The notes under the pieces were generated by a model. That model saw only the letters and a list, made by a program, of their open reading frames with translations. It had not been told where the DNA came from and did no database searches. Positions 24,227-37,199 of a DNA stretch of 64,000 bases are shown here, piece by piece. This DNA comes from Spirodela intermedia. Taxonomy: Eukaryota > Streptophyta > Magnoliopsida > Alismatales > Araceae. The stretch is taken from NCBI GenBank assembly GCA_902729315.2, contig LR746279.1, forward strand, positions 1,750,001-1,814,000, in the 5' to 3' direction. Every line of letters starts with the position of its first letter. The stretch's first letter is position 1. A program made the translations under genes and the position numbers.

Positions 24227-24473
24227 TGATAGTATATACAATCATATAATTTTTTCTATTTTACTCTTATATTTTTCTATTTTTACATATGCCCTTATGA
24301 GATATAATCATATAATGGACTCATATTGGGCCTTTTTTACTTTCTTTTTTATTCCACTTGTAACCCCTATAAATAGGGTGATGATGAAATAACAAACTTG
24401 AGGTCTTTTTTTCAATTGCTATCTTTGGCATCTCTTATTCTTAGAATAATGCTAGGGTGCGGTATTCTCTACA
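24227..24473 (+). repeat. 3' LTR of the copia element
   Basis: Starts TGATAG after a purine tract and ends CTCTACA. It is clearly diverged from the 5' LTR with several substitutions and indels, so the insertion is old. Confidence 0.85.
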
Positions 24474-24478
24474 ACTAC

Positions 24479-25699
24479 CTATGGGGACTAACTAATATGA
24501 AAAATTAGTGTTACTTGAGTCCTTAGCCCCCCCAATTGACTAACTCTTAATGATACTTATAAATTATATCAATTCAACTAGGTCATTATGAATGGGACTC
24601 TGACTAGAACACAATTCATAGATACAAAATGTACATTATTATAAGAAAATAACTTGAAAATATATTGGTTGTAGTAAAAAACTTATGAGTCAATTAATAA
24701 ATTCAATTTAGATATCTTGATTTATGGTAGCAATATATTATCCTCTATTAGTACATTACCAATGAGATTTGGGATAAAAATTTATCATGTCATCTAATTT
24801 TGTGGAACTATGAAAATCATTTCAATAGTAACACAAAATATTTTACATAGTAACATGTGTCAAACCATTTCAACAAGTCTACATGTAAGGTATCCAGCAA
24901 TGAATGTTTGTATAATAATACTTACAACTCCTATATGGCCTTTATAGTAAGAAATTATATATTCTATCATTCATTTGTCCTTGTGGATCTGACATTAATT
25001 TTCTCATACCTACTAACTAGTGTACTTGAGATGGATTTTAATGAAAGGAAGAAGTAGACTCTTATGGTTGCATAAAATCAGATAGTTTTTTACATCAAAG
25101 GAAGGGTGGATGGGGGTAAGAAGGAGAGTTGATAGTAGGTTTCTATTTTTTTAATTTGAAATGTTCTAGATCTTTAGAAAAGCATAGCAGCCCAACATGA
25201 GAAGAGTACCATAGACTTAATAGTTATAGTAGGTTTTATAATATACTCTATTAAAGAATTGAGATCCAAAGGAGGTGAGCTAATAGTAGTTACCATGTGA
25301 GTTTGGGACTTGTTTGTTGCGAATCATAATTAATAAAAATATCAAGCTTTTGGGGTAGGTGCACTCTTGTATTTTTTTCAAAATAATATTTGGAGCGACA
25401 ACTAATTTTTATGAAGGTGAAGGCATCTACTAAAATAAGACATCATGTACATATACACCCAAACACTATACATGGCCTTTCATCTTTATATTATACTTTA
25501 TGTTTCTTGTCATTTTCTACTATTCTTTTGGAGTGTGAGGAATCTGAAGTAGTTATATGGCATATGAGGAAATCAGGGTTTCTTTAGATAAAGGGGACAC
25601 TGGAGGTTATTAAATCCCATATAGGGAAAAAGACATTGGCTCCAAATGAGTGTTCAATGTCAAACATTAAACATATACAACTAGTATGTGAGGCTTAAG
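24479..25699. other. AT-rich intergenic DNA
   Basis: No gene, RNA or repeat unit that I can name. Open frames are short and of skewed composition. Confidence 0.5.
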
Positions 25700-26130
25700 T
25701 TAAGATCTGCAATGAAAAGAGTTTACATTGTCACAAAACTCAAATATGAGAGAATCACTTTCTAACAAGCATATTATTATCAATAAAATCATCACTAATT
25801 TGATGTTAAAAGTACATATTGGGCAATGACTCAGAGGATACAACAAGGGCAAAAGTACAATAGGTAGGAGAGAGACAATCATAAGATACAAATTGAGCCA
25901 TGAGATGTTAGGTATAAGTATGGGTACCCTTTCATAAGACAATGAGAAGGTGAAGGTCATTAGGAGGTGGGTCACTAAGTGTAAGTGTGGAAGGTGATAG
26001 CAGAATGAAGTCCAATGTTGAATGAGAGTGACTAATAAAGTGAAAGGATCAATCAGAAATGCGCATGAGAGAGACTCAAGGATAGGCATCACAAGTATCA
26101 ATGAATTCAGATAGACTTTAGAGATGAGCA
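25700..26130 (-). pseudogene. Ty1/copia integrase-RT linker relic
   Basis: One minus-strand frame reads KGTHTYT*HLMAQFVSYDCL followed by SPTYCTFA. This is the copia linker motif (LRKGTR.CT.HPI..FVSY..LSP.YR.F) that precedes the reverse transcriptase. A 147-codon open frame in another register (25700-26143) is only a shadow of it. Heavily decayed. Confidence 0.65.
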
Positions 26131-26867
26131 AAGAAGGTGACATAGTAGAAGATGCAATAATAGTAGAGATCCTCGGAGAAGGGCAAATGCTTTGTAAGAG
26201 TTCAAGAGATCTTTGTGACCATGATTTAATTAATTTATAAAAGTACTGAACACTTTCTACTATATATAAAGTAATGACGAAAATTCAAATATTGAAGATC
26301 AAGCACATCGAGAAATTGATTGCCAAAGGCCTTAAGCAACCTCATGTACTTCTTCATCATTGAATTTGTAGATTTTAATAAAAAAATATTTACATAGATT
26401 GGAGAAAATATGTATTGAGACACCAACAAATGTGATTGTAAATCACTTGGAATTCTTGGGTGATATGATATAACTAAGCATATTGAGATAGGGTTATGCT
26501 TTATCTTAGCACTTAGGGGTTCTCTAGGTCCTGCCCAACTGAGCATCAAATCGCAAAGCTTTCACAATTTGACCCCAACCAAATTGAGCTGATTTCTACC
26601 GTCAAGCTCCTTTTATCTGACCCATTAATGCCCTCAGGAGATCATTAGAGTCACAAATACAGCAGCAGCATGCTCTGTAAATAAGTTCTGTTCCGTCATA
26701 AATAAAAAATCACATTGATGAGCATGAACCAACAGACATCACGAAAATATTCCATAAATAATAAGCATCCAACACTAATTACTCCAATAATATCCACTGG
26801 AGAAAATCTGGGTTTACTAAAAATGTACATGTACAGGAGGAGACAAAGCATGAGCAGAGATTAGTGA
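26131..26867. other. Spacer: decayed copia edge and 3' region of the next gene
   Basis: The 104-codon minus-strand frame at 26235-26549 may be more copia integrase tail but is not convincing. 26600-26867 probably holds the 3' UTR of the minus-strand coiled-coil gene. Confidence 0.4.
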
Positions 26868-29800
26868 TTAATGGGAGATTCTTCCGCATAGAACGAGGGT
26901 ACCTGAATCTATTCTTCGTCGCTGCAGGAGGACCTCAAAGAGGAAATCTTCGACATGTTCTAAGTGGGCGTAGTCCTCCATGCTGAATGAACTGGATACC
27001 CTGGATCTGGTCTTTGTTACGGGTATTTCATTCTTGAAGATCACAGAGTAGCTTTCATGGGTATTTCCGGGGCTACAACTTCCATGGCTGCTCATAGAGC
27101 GCACACTGCTGTGGATGGCGCTGGGTTCCTGTGGAAATGGAAGCCGACAATAAGGGGAAATAATGTGGGGAAACTGAACATTGGGTGCTTCTGGATGGAA
27201 TTGTAATAAGATTGAAATAATAATAACGATGGCAATGGGGGGATTTTCTCTCCATAAAATTGTAAATATTGAGATTAGAAGAGCAACTTTTATGTGATCA
27301 GCTAAGAACAGCATCATATATGGTAATGATGTGATCAAATGGTAAACATCTTTTTGTTGTTTTTTTCCATTAAGTTCATTATACAGAGGCAGGGGCCACA
27401 GATCATGATCCAGAGATTAGGGAAAATCAAATGAGAAGAATGTAGAAAATGCTGGCTTCTGTGTTCCAACATAAAAATAGAATAATATCTTTTTTACAAG
27501 GTTCAGCACATAGCATTCTAAATTCAAAATGTTAACAAATCAAAGGAAAAGGAGAAACTTTTTGGGGTAGATCAAGAAAAAAAATGGCGTATATTGACAG
27601 AAATTTTGGTCCCGGAGATAAGTGATGCTCACCTTGGATTTGCCTGATAGAGGAGTACCATCATTGAAAGTCTCCCACTCTAACCAGGGAAGAACTAACC
27701 CATCAGTATCAACTAGGGAAGAGGCAGTCCTTGCAGGACCTGCTTGTGTTTCACCCACTGCGTTTGACTTTGTGCATCCTCCTATAGTCGAACCTCCATC
27801 ACTCTTCTCACCGTCAAATGATGAAATGTCGGTGTCATCAACACTCGAGATGAAATCTTCGAAATACTTCTCCGCTTCTTCAAACAAATGCTTCGATATT
27901 TTGCTTTTATCATTGCTTCTCTGTGAAATATTTATGAATAGATAGTGAGACGGTTGCCACACAGAGCCTAACCATATTCGGTCAGTCTATTCTTCAGCAG
28001 CTTTGACACTGGATGAAGGATAGCTGAGCCAGAAGTCAAGGCTATTCGAAGATGATTTATAGTTTGACAGAACAGGATTTGAGAGAGAAAACGACCTTTC
28101 TAAACCGTGACTGTCTCACTGGAGTAGTTTGATTTGTCCCTGGAAGCAGTTCTTTGACAATTTTTGAGAGCTCTTGTCCACGCTGTTCTTCAGCTGCTAG
28201 CTCAGCTAACAGGTCTTGTTTTCGCTTCTCTGACTGTAAATTGAAAGTATTTAATGAGTGAATCGAAGCCAAAGAAATAGGAAATGTGGGAACGTAGTGT
28301 AAAAGAAATCATTTCCTTTCAAGCTCGTAATAATAGATAAAAATTGGACCTAAAAACCAAAACAAAGGTATCCCAAATGCACAACAAAAAGTATTTCAAT
28401 AAGGACATTTGTTCACAAACTATCAATAATATCAGATGCACCTGTAGAAAATTAAATAATGATCGTCTTTTAAATATTGGGCCATCTGCGGATAATTCAC
28501 TTCAAAATTACACAAAAAGTAATATGTGAAGAAAAAAATTAGTCACGTGCTTCCGAATTTAATTAAATAACTTGACGTCCAACATTCTACATCTAGAGAA
28601 TCAGCAGTAACAGAAATAAAAATTCTTAGGGAATGAACCAAATAGGAATATACCTCTTTTACCACTCTTCGTTCACTATCCACAATCATTTTGCCTTCAC
28701 TGGCATCTCTAATGGCAACTAAAAAGGATGCCACCCGTGACAGAGAACTCAAGCACAGTGGTAAGAATGTTGCATCATTTTACCCATTTGATAATTTAAA
28801 AAAATCTTAGTCATTCTGAGAGTTCATATATCTAAACATTCGTGTACTGTAAATGAGTAATAATAAGATTGACCGTCACATATTGAAGCTTCTCTGTGTG
28901 AATAACCATGAATAATCATACCTTCATTTCCTATTTATGTGGAGTCAAAATTGATTAGCATCATGAAGTTAAGCTTTTCAGGAAAGAACCATAAACTAAA
29001 AAATTGTCAATTTTCTATTAAATTAAATGTTATTGGGGCGACAACACAAATCTATTGCTTGAAGGGGGTGGGTGAATGTAGCACCAAGAAACAGGTATCA
29101 AAGGTATATGGCTCCTCAGATTCTCTCACTTAGAGGCATACATAATTAGTTTCCAATGTATGGATTAATGGTGCAAAAATGGGCTCAAAAGAAAGTGTGT
29201 TTCATGGTGGCAGCTTTCCTAGGTAATTGGAACGTATAGTTTTTTTATTTTCAAAGAATTTCCAATGGGCTGGAACCATACTTGTGCTAGGTGTTATTTT
29301 GCAAAAGGATTCCCGCTTACGACACCTAATTGAAGTAGAGGTCCTTACTAGGCCTCTTTTTAGAAAAGTTAAATACACACATGTATCCTTCATTGAAAGC
29401 CTATTTCAAGAAACAACCCTGTCATTTGAGTAACTAAAATTTGTAAACTCGTCCACCTGACAGACCTAAGATAAACGTATACCTCAGCCAGTCATACACT
29501 ACATACACTACATAGCATATACACATATATATGCATCCACATCCAAAGAAAGTCAGAGATCATTTCCATGACATCATCTGTGGTATTCACCACAAAAACC
29601 ATGCGGAATATAATCAGCACAGCAAGGTAGTAGCCATTCATTCCTGAGAAAATAGAAAGGTAAACAACGCACCTCTTCTAACTTGGAGGTGTAATTTCTT
29701 CTAATTTCAGCAATTGCTTGAACCACCTCTGAACTTTTTGGCTGAGGATCATTACCACTAGGCATGGGGGGCTTAGCTTTCTCAATTACCTACAAAAGAT

Positions 29801-32233
29801 CAGTGATATTAGGTACCTACACAAATAAGAACGTCCATAATCACAGGACATCCGGTCAGGTTGATCTACTGTAAAAATAAAAGATCAACAATTTTCCACC
29901 ACCAACTATTAGCATGCTTAAAGTAGTGTAAATAATTTCCTAGATTCTAGCCTATGATAGTAGAAGATGAAGCTGGTGTTCCAGTGTAGTCAGATATAGT
30001 GAGAAAGTTATCAGGAACCAAAACTTCGTAAATTATCATGAAGACTAGACACAAAAACAAGTAGGTCACGAAATTGTGAAATGAGGACATGAGAATCCAA
30101 CGGTAAAAGATAACAGGGGAAAATATGACACCTTTTCAAGTTCAGTTCTGATCTCGTCAACTGCATGCCTAACTTCTTTCCGCATTACTTCATACAAGCC
30201 ATCATTCTCTCCATCTCCATGAGGGTGCTCTGACTAAAATTGTAGAAAAAAAATACTTAGAGATAAAATGAGGACTAGAGACAAAGCTTTTGAATTTTCG
30301 CTGAGTTCAATATTCCATATAATTGACAGTCATGTATATTATACACGTTGCCAGCTTGATTGGTACCACAACTTTGGCACTAACCTTTTTGTGGTCAAAC
30401 GCAGTCCCAATTGTCTTCTCAGCCCCACTAGTGTTGGTATGAACATTATGTGATTCATCATCAGTCAATGCTGAAGAGTATCTCTGCCATAAGAAAGTCT
30501 TTTAAGGTTTTCAATTGTTCGTCATGAAACTTCTCTAACCGAATTAATTATATTCAATGCACCAAATATTGTCAGTAAAGGAGGGCATAAAAACATAAAA
30601 TACTGTTGACCTTAACGATCACTTTTGCCTTCTGTCGTCAGTATATCACAGTGAAAACTCATGTAAATGAAATAAATCCAAAATCATAACATATATTAAA
30701 ATGGTCTGCATGCATTACCGAATGGCTGTCTTGTAAATATCTGAGATCCCTTTGGCTGCGGGCCCTCCTTAGTGTGTTATCAGTGGAAGGCTTATGTGAT
30801 GTAAAGGACTCGCAATTCCTTTTTTGTGAGGTTCTCAGCTTGTTCTGAGAGCTGGAATTACAAGAAAAGTCTGATTCACTCTGACCTCCAAAGATAGAAA
30901 AAGGCAGTCAGCTTTGGTCAATGAAGTTGTAAGCTTCAATGAATGAACAGTACACTGCACAGTGCATAACCAAGAAAACGTAGAATCCTCCAATTGAATG
31001 CAAAAATTGGCTAAAAGGAAAGAAACTAATCGGAGCTACCATCTGGCCCACAAAAAGTGGTGGTCCAGAGGTTAAAGCACGGACAATATTTAGAAAGTTC
31101 TAGACCAAAGGAACTTCGCTTGAAGTGGTGAAACATGATGTCAATTACACATTGAGCAAAAATCTGGGTGTATGCAGGGAAGTAGTAGAGTTTTTATATT
31201 TCCATTATGTTTCGGAACCGGAATAAATTTTTCATCCTATCAGACATGGAATATGATATCCTCAGGTTCTTTTGTCCGCTTTCAATCCAAGTCTACTGTG
31301 CGCCGTAAATAAATAGAAAGAACACCAAAATATAATGGAACGATTGGGCGTAAATCATCCGTAGGCAGGTTTCCAGTCCGTCCTAAAATCCCGGGGCTCA
31401 ACCCTGGACAGCCGGTGTAAACCAATAAGCTGGGAGTACTGTCGGGGCAGTGGGAGTTTCCGGTGGAGCAGCAAATGCGTAGAGATTGGAAACAACACTA
31501 ATCCGAAAGCATTCTCGGAAAAGATCTCATGGCACTACGCGTTAAATTTTGGTCCCCAGCAAACCCATCTTGACCTTTTGATCAAGATTGTTAATGATTT
31601 CAAACTTTTCCTGGTCCGCAATAATATCATAATTTTCGATTCATTATCATCGCAGTTGACTACCAGAGAAAAAGAAATACATAAGTCGAAATCATTACTT
31701 CTATAGTCGCGCAAAAGGAATTATCAACACAAGGTTACCTCTGACTCGCTGCACTGATACCGGGCAACTGACAAAGAACGTCTCCTCGCATTACCATCAA
31801 AACACCGCTGGCCGCCCACATTGCTCTCCAAACTGCCCTTCCTCGAAACTGACCTCCCCCTCCTTTTCGACGACTCCGTGTCCATGAGGAAGCTAGCATC
31901 AGAGAGCCGCCGGCCAGCCCGACTCCTTCCCCTTCCCCTTCCCCTTCCCCTCTCCACCTCATCCTCAAATTCCAAGGCCGTAAAGAACTCGTCGGCTAGG
32001 TCGTCAAGGCTTATCTCTGGGAAACCCGACCCTCTGGCCGTGTTCACGAACTTTCCCCGCGGAGGCGCACGAAAATCATCCACCTCCTCCTTCCCAGGCG
32101 GAGGAACACGTCCAGAGTAGCGGCTGAGACTCCGCGATCGCCTGCACTCGCCGGACCTGCTGGACGATCCGGCATCGTTGGGGCTCCCAACCGCCGACCT
32201 CCTGGTCGACGACTTGAAGGCCGCCGACGCCAT
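26868..32233 (-). CDS. Conserved plant coiled-coil protein with Ser/Arg-rich N-terminus, unknown function
   Basis: Eight exons in consistent phase (minus): 32233-31739, 30880-30719, 30483-30385, 30233-30132, 29789-29673, 28233-28096, 27920-27633, 27128-26868, for 553 residues. The N-terminus starts MASAAFKSSTRR, is rich in RS/SR and GRGRGR, and holds the conserved-looking GKFVNTARGSGFPEISLDDL and ARRRSLSVARYQCSESE. The middle is helical: YEVMRKEVRHAVDEIRTELE, AIAEIRRNYTSKLEE and KRKQDLLAELAAEEQRGQEL. Then come FEEAEKYFEDFISSVDDTDI and the C-terminal block VEDFLFEVLLQRRRIDSGTL. I recognise the pattern as a conserved plant family but cannot name it. A possible further exon (28718-28654, ...SEGKMIVDSERRVVKE) would break the frame if spliced directly and may belong to an alternative form or need another exon. 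Confidence 0.8.
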
Positions 32234-32345
32234 TCTGGCAAACTAACACTAGCAGGCTCCCATCAAGAGTCCCTTCAAGCACCGCGATCGGCGGTGGGAG
32301 AGACTGGAGCTCGAATGAGAAGAGGCAACGAGCCGGAGGAGATGC

Positions 32346-32349
<4 letters not shown>

Positions 32350-32392
<43 letters not shown>
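32350..32392. repeat. (GA)n / (CT)n microsatellite in the leader of the coiled-coil gene
   Basis: Reads (CT)n on the coding strand, about 117 bases above the ATG, probably within the 5' UTR. Confidence 0.95.
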
Positions 32393-32394
<2 letters not shown>

Positions 32395-32749
32395 GGGTGG
32401 AATACGCAGAGAATTCAATTTTTCCAAGGCGCTTCGAAGGATGATCGTATATACCTGAATTGCCCATAATAGTTTAAACAACTACGGAATAACCGACCCT
32501 CAGAGATCGGTCCATTGGGGGATCAGTCGGCTCAGATCAAGATTGACGGCTGTACTCGATTTGGACCCGAAATATGAAATTCATGTGCAATTAATTTCTA
32601 TCTTCATTCAAATTATTTTGATAATAAATAGGAAAAATATTTAACATGATTTGGAATAAAAAAATTTAATTAATTTTAGAAATATGAATTTCTGTGAAAA
32701 TAATTTATATCTTCATTTCAAATTATTTTGATAATAATAGGAAAAATAA

Positions 32750-32990
32750 TTAACTTGATATTGAACTATGGGCCAATCGTATTGGGGCTCTGGGCCTATA
32801 TAACAGTCCATTAAGGGTCATGCATAAACCTTTCTCTCTCTCCCTCCCACTGATGGTTGGATGAGAGGGCTGGGACCCATCTAGGCCGAGTCTAGGCTTT
32901 ATTTGGGTAAATTCTCAATAAAGCCCATTTTATTGTTTTTCCTTTGGGCCCATTACGCGTCAACATCGGCCCGATAAATTAATAACTGCG
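32750..32990. promoter_or_regulatory. Shared divergent promoter region with site II-like motifs
   Basis: Lies between the start codons of the minus-strand coiled-coil gene (32233) and the plus-strand WIP gene (33591). It contains TGGGCC, TGGGCCTATATAA (motif next to a TATA-like word), AAAGCCCATTTT, TTGGGCCCATTA and CGGCCCGAT. Inferred bidirectional promoter. A probable 5' UTR with a 62-bp intron-like gap (GT at 33501, AG at about 33562) precedes the WIP ATG. Confidence 0.4.
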
Positions 32991-33590
32991 TGCAAAATCG
33001 ATTCAAGATCTGATTCCCAAACAGCAGGAAGCGAACTTTCGGAGAAATTTCACTTGGTGACGATTCGCAGCAGACAGAAGCGCTTCCAGGAGGAGAATCT
33101 GGGAGAGATATAGGGGGATCCCCTGCGGTAGTTGGGACAGGAGGTTCGCGAGACGCGTGCAGGCCACTGGTGACACGTGCGCAGATCCCGCATGGTTCCA
33201 CGTACATTAATCGCGTCATCATTTTTTTAAAAAAATCATTTTGTTCCGATCTTGAAGACCATGATCTCCACCTGCGGCTGCGGAATTCTAGGGCTTGCAG
33301 CAGAGGCAGGATCTCCCCGCCGATCTTCAAGACGCCGCGAATTCCCATCGGAGAGGTCGCGGAGGAGGGATTTCGCTGTTGGAGCTCGTTGGGATTTGAA
33401 TCTTCTCTGAATTCGCTGAGTTCTCACGCATTTAGCGGGGGATCTCTGGTCTCATCTACGTTCTGATCTGACAATGAGACCGCATTAAAGCGTTTTTCAG
33501 GTGAATTTTGATGTTGTTATGTTTTGTCAAGGAGTTGGAATCTAAATTGTGGGTGACTGCAGGCGGCCGCGCGAGGTTTTCTCGGTTGAT

Positions 33591-36500
33591 ATGGAGGTGG
33601 AGGAGGGGATGCCTGGATCCAGGGTGGGGGAAGGAGTCGATGTTCTTGTTAAGGTGGAGACAAATGGAGATGTGGTGCACAAGGAGCATCCGATGAAGGG
33701 GGTGGCCGATTCTGATGAAATCGGGAATTGGGCGGTGGATCAATCGCTTCCTAAGTCAGCCGGATACAATCCAGTTGCAGGTAAGATGAACGGGGACGCG
33801 ATCCGAGTGGCGGCGACGAGCCCAATGCCAAATCCGACGCCGGATCAGTCTCCTGCTTCGGGCCCGATTGTCGATGCTTCTGCTTCACCGTCCCCTGCGT
33901 CGACAGCAAAAGGTTACGGGCTGAGAAGATGGAGGAGAGTGAGGCGGGATATTAGCAAGGAAGAAGGCGTCATCACTGATCCTAGCCGGGTGATCAAGCG
34001 TGGGTTTTCAGTCACAGAGTCCTCCAAGGTTTTGAACGAGAACAAGCAGAAGAGCGACCTGGAGGGCAAGGACCTGGCCGCTTCCATCGATTCGAGGAGT
34101 TTGCAGGGTGTATCTAACGCTCAGGATATCGAGCTCGAGCTGTTGGAGGCTGTTGGCAGCTTCTCGGTTGGAAAAAATTCCGAGAACAGCGATGAACGAA
34201 GCAACACGTCTTCCGCAGCGGGGAGCATCACCAGAACAAACCACGAAGGATTAGGATATGAGAAGGAGAGGGACCGAGCGAGGAATTTCAGGGGAAAATT
34301 TTCGGGCAATGTTGCCCAAGTACGGGGCCAGCGTCGGAAGGGAGGTCCTCTCCAGATCAATAAGAAGCTGAGAGGGGATCAAGTGAAGCTCGAGAAGGAC
34401 GACTCTCATTCGAGCGTCGAATCAGACCTGAGAAGCTCCAACGCAGTCTATGCACAGTGGGGCAGTACCAGCACTAATGGCAAGCAGAGTGAAGGATCTT
34501 CGAATTTCGACGGACTCGTCGACCATGTTGAAACCCAGGTCACCGAGGACAGCCTCGAGGGATTGTACAGAAGCGATGGGGAAGACGTCGCGGACACATC
34601 AAGAGATGAATTGCATGAAGATGTGTTTGGGAAGGATAATTTAGAAAGTAGACAGAGTTGTACCCCCTCTGAAATAGATGGAGATCCCTTTGCTGAGTCG
34701 CTAAATTTACTTCACGCAGTACATGAAACACTCGAGAAAGGTACTTTACCCTTGCTTGCATCAATATTCTCCGTAGTTCCTAGCTTTGATTATTTGTGTT
34801 CCATCCTGTTTGACTGTATTGATGATCAGAATCTTAGAGATAATCGAAAATTTTCGCCTGTTTTTTCCTTCCTGTTCTTAACTTTGCTTCATGGTCTGAT
34901 CCGGGGGAATTATTCAACAAAGGCCTTAACTCATACGTGTTCCTCCAAAATAATCTTGTTCTCCCAGAGAGCTACTTAGGTATGTAAATCATATGAAATA
35001 TTTCACGCACATTTTCAAGGACAGCGAAATCAGGTTCTACAGAGAAGAGTCAGCGCCACGCGGTTGATGTAAAGTAGCTGGAACTGGTGAAAACCTGCGT
35101 CGTCTTGACAAGATGCCCATAACAATTTCAATTTTCCTGCAATTACCTGAAAAAGGTAAAGATTATAATAAGCAGACGAACCCATATTATCCCCTGGCCT
35201 TGCGTTGTTGTCCATATGATAAATTCTATTCCACTGCATATGTTACGTTGTGGTCCTGATATGGGAAATTAAAACAATGGAAACACAGATTCTGTATATT
35301 TTCTCGTTCTAATTGCGTTATCAGATTAGTCTCCTTTTCTATGGCACCAGTTCATGTTTTGATACGCCCTCTTCTTTAACGAGGGAGTCAAGGGCTAAAC
35401 AATCGTCTGTGTAAGAACTGGGCAACAGTTCTTTAGCTATATTCTGTTTTTGTGAAATGGAGAGAAAGATTTCTTACCAGAAAAAGAAGGGATCGGGATT
35501 TAATGATTGGATTATGCTCCTAAGTTCGTGTCCAATGATGGCGGATCAGCATGTATGTCCAGAAATCTGGAAAACTTTAAGGAGACTCTTAGCAACTGGA
35601 GAGAACCACTATATCTTCCTTGCATCGTTGAAGTCAACTTCAGCTATGTGTGAACTGCCAAAGAGTCCGAGAACCAGCTTATTTTTCTGTTGTCGTACAT
35701 TACCTGACATGACCCAATATAAATCTAGCTTCATACCCGCTAGAACCCTGTTAAAGAATTACAACCAGCTTCTCTGTTGTCATGGTTCTGGAGTTCTAGC
35801 ATCAATCTTGAGGCTGACTTTCTGAAAGTGGAATCAGGATCGACTTCGTCAATGTTTCTTCCTGTCCCTGCTGCTCGACGGTGAGATTTTTTTTTTGTTT
35901 ACTGCTTCTCTGCGATGTTCATGTTAACGGTAACAAAGAACAGAAATAATTTTCTCTGTTGACTCTGGATGTTCAATGCCTATTGTTTAGCTATTCATGA
36001 GAGGGAATAGTTTGATTCGCCCACGTTTTTTAGCACCTGGATTCTTCAGTTCACTGACTTTTCCTGAAAATCGGCTAGGATGATGACAATAGGGTTGACC
36101 TCTGGTGTTTGACTTCTATAGTTTTGACTTCTGACAGCTCTCCAAATTTCAGAAATCCATCTGCTGGGGAAGATCGGGAGGGACGCATCTGCTCGCCCCA
36201 ATCACGAGGAGGGCGAGGGGAGCAGCTCCGCGTCCGTCGAAAATGAGCTGAATCAGGAAGAAGCACTACACAAGACGAACCAGCTGGAGGAGAAGGAGAT
36301 GGAGGAGGAGCTGGAGGGCCTGTTCAGGAAGAGCGTGGAGGAAGAAGTCAAATGCTTCATCTTCTCGGCCGCACTGGGCGAGGCGAGGGCCCACGGAGAG
36401 CCCCCGGTCAACGAGAGGCTGAGGGCCGCAGAGGAGGAGGCGGCGCTGCTGAAAAGGCGGCTGGAGCAGGTCGCTGCGTTCTGCAGAGGACTGGAAGGGA

Positions 36501-36649
36501 CGGAGGAGGTTTTGAGGCTCCGCCATGGCGTCTACAATGTCTCTCTACGCTGGCTCGCCCAGTTGGTGCTGCTGCTCGTCGCTGTGGTGGCGCTGGTGGT
36601 GCAGATCTTCTTTTCCTCCGGCGACGGCGGCGGCATGGTGCCTACTTGA
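33591..36649 (+). CDS. WPP domain-interacting protein (WIP-type plant KASH protein)
   Basis: Outer nuclear envelope protein that anchors RanGAP/WIT partners and binds SUN proteins through its extreme C-terminus. Exons 33591-34740 and 36153-36649 give 548 residues; the junction E|IHLLGK is in phase. N-terminal half: acidic/Ser-rich with the family block GYGLRRWRRVRRDISKEEG near residue 110. Coiled coil in exon 2: LNQEEALHKTNQLEEKEMEE onward, then VEEEVKCFIFSAALGEA. A single membrane segment LAQLVLLLVAVVALVVQIFF sits ~13 residues from the end, and the protein ends in VPT, the plant KASH signature that inserts into SUN domains. The length matches Arabidopsis WIP1/2. The open frame continues past the donor to 34979, but that tail is intronic. 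The 1.4-kb intron holds no further supported exon. Confidence 0.9.
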
Positions 36650-36788
36650 ACCGGAGGTGGAGCAGGATGAATCTTGCGGTAATATTTCCATTTCCCTATT
36701 GAGGTCGGGTCTTTAGTTTTAACTTTCATTATTCGATTTTGTTTATTGGATGCCGTACTATTTTCTGCAGTGGCCCTTGTTTAGAGCC

Positions 36789-37034
36789 TGCTTCCTCTCT
36801 CTCTACCTCTCTCTACCTCTCTCTGTCTCCCCCCCTCTCTCTCCCTCCCTCTCTACCTCTCTCTGTCTCCCCCCCTCTCTCTCCCTCCCTCTCTACCTCT
36901 CTCTCTCCCCTCCCTCCTCTCTCTCTCTCTCTCTCCCTCCCTCTCTCTCCCTCTCCCTCTTTCTCCTCTCTCTCTCTCTCTCTCTCTCGCCTATCTCTCT
37001 CTCGGTCGCTCTCTCCCTCTCTCTCCTATCTCTC

Positions 37035-37079
<45 letters not shown>

Positions 37080-37146
37080 CTCCCTCTCTCTCCCTCTCTC
37101 TCCCTCTCTCTCCTCTCTCTCTCTCTCCATCTATCTCTATCCCTCT
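36789..37146. repeat. ~350-bp CT-rich low-complexity tract with a 40-bp internal repeat
   Basis: Almost pure pyrimidine on the plus strand. The block CTCTGTCTCCCCCCCTCTCT occurs at 36821 and again at 36861 within a 40-bp duplicated unit, followed by (CT)n with CCCT, CGCT and TATC interruptions. Two long open frames here are Ser/Leu/Pro artefacts. Confidence 0.95.
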
Positions 37147-37199
37147 TGTGTAGATTCGTTAGGACTGGATGGTTTTCCTAAGAAGCCGATAATTGCGTA

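Larger units (their letters stand above)
19462..24473 (+). mobile_element. Complete but inactive Ty1/copia LTR retrotransposon
   Basis: Both LTRs (19462-19740 and 24227-24473), a tRNA-iMet-type primer-binding site directly after the 5' LTR (TGATATTAAAGTCTAGCG, a worn TGGTATCAGAGC..), and a polypurine GAAAGGGAG just before the 3' LTR are visible. Flanks are ACCAC and ACTAC, a 5-bp target-site duplication with one change. Domains in order: gag (~19.9-20.5 kb), protease-like region with WILKLGATNHMT (the catalytic DSG is lost, ~21.0 kb), GAG-pre-integrase LGHPSFELF with C..C (~21.4 kb), integrase NTLHQNGVIERK (~21.87 kb), reverse transcriptase from TRLVAKDYTQ (22.68 kb) to MYIDDIIIF (~23.35 kb), and RNase H (~23.8-24.1 kb). 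Many stops and frameshifts; no functional product expected. A ~256-bp insertion interrupts the RT. Confidence 0.9.

Noticed and set aside
35457-35825. 122-codon frame within the WIP intron
   Set aside because: No WIP-family similarity, and exons 33591-34740 and 36153-36649 already join in frame.
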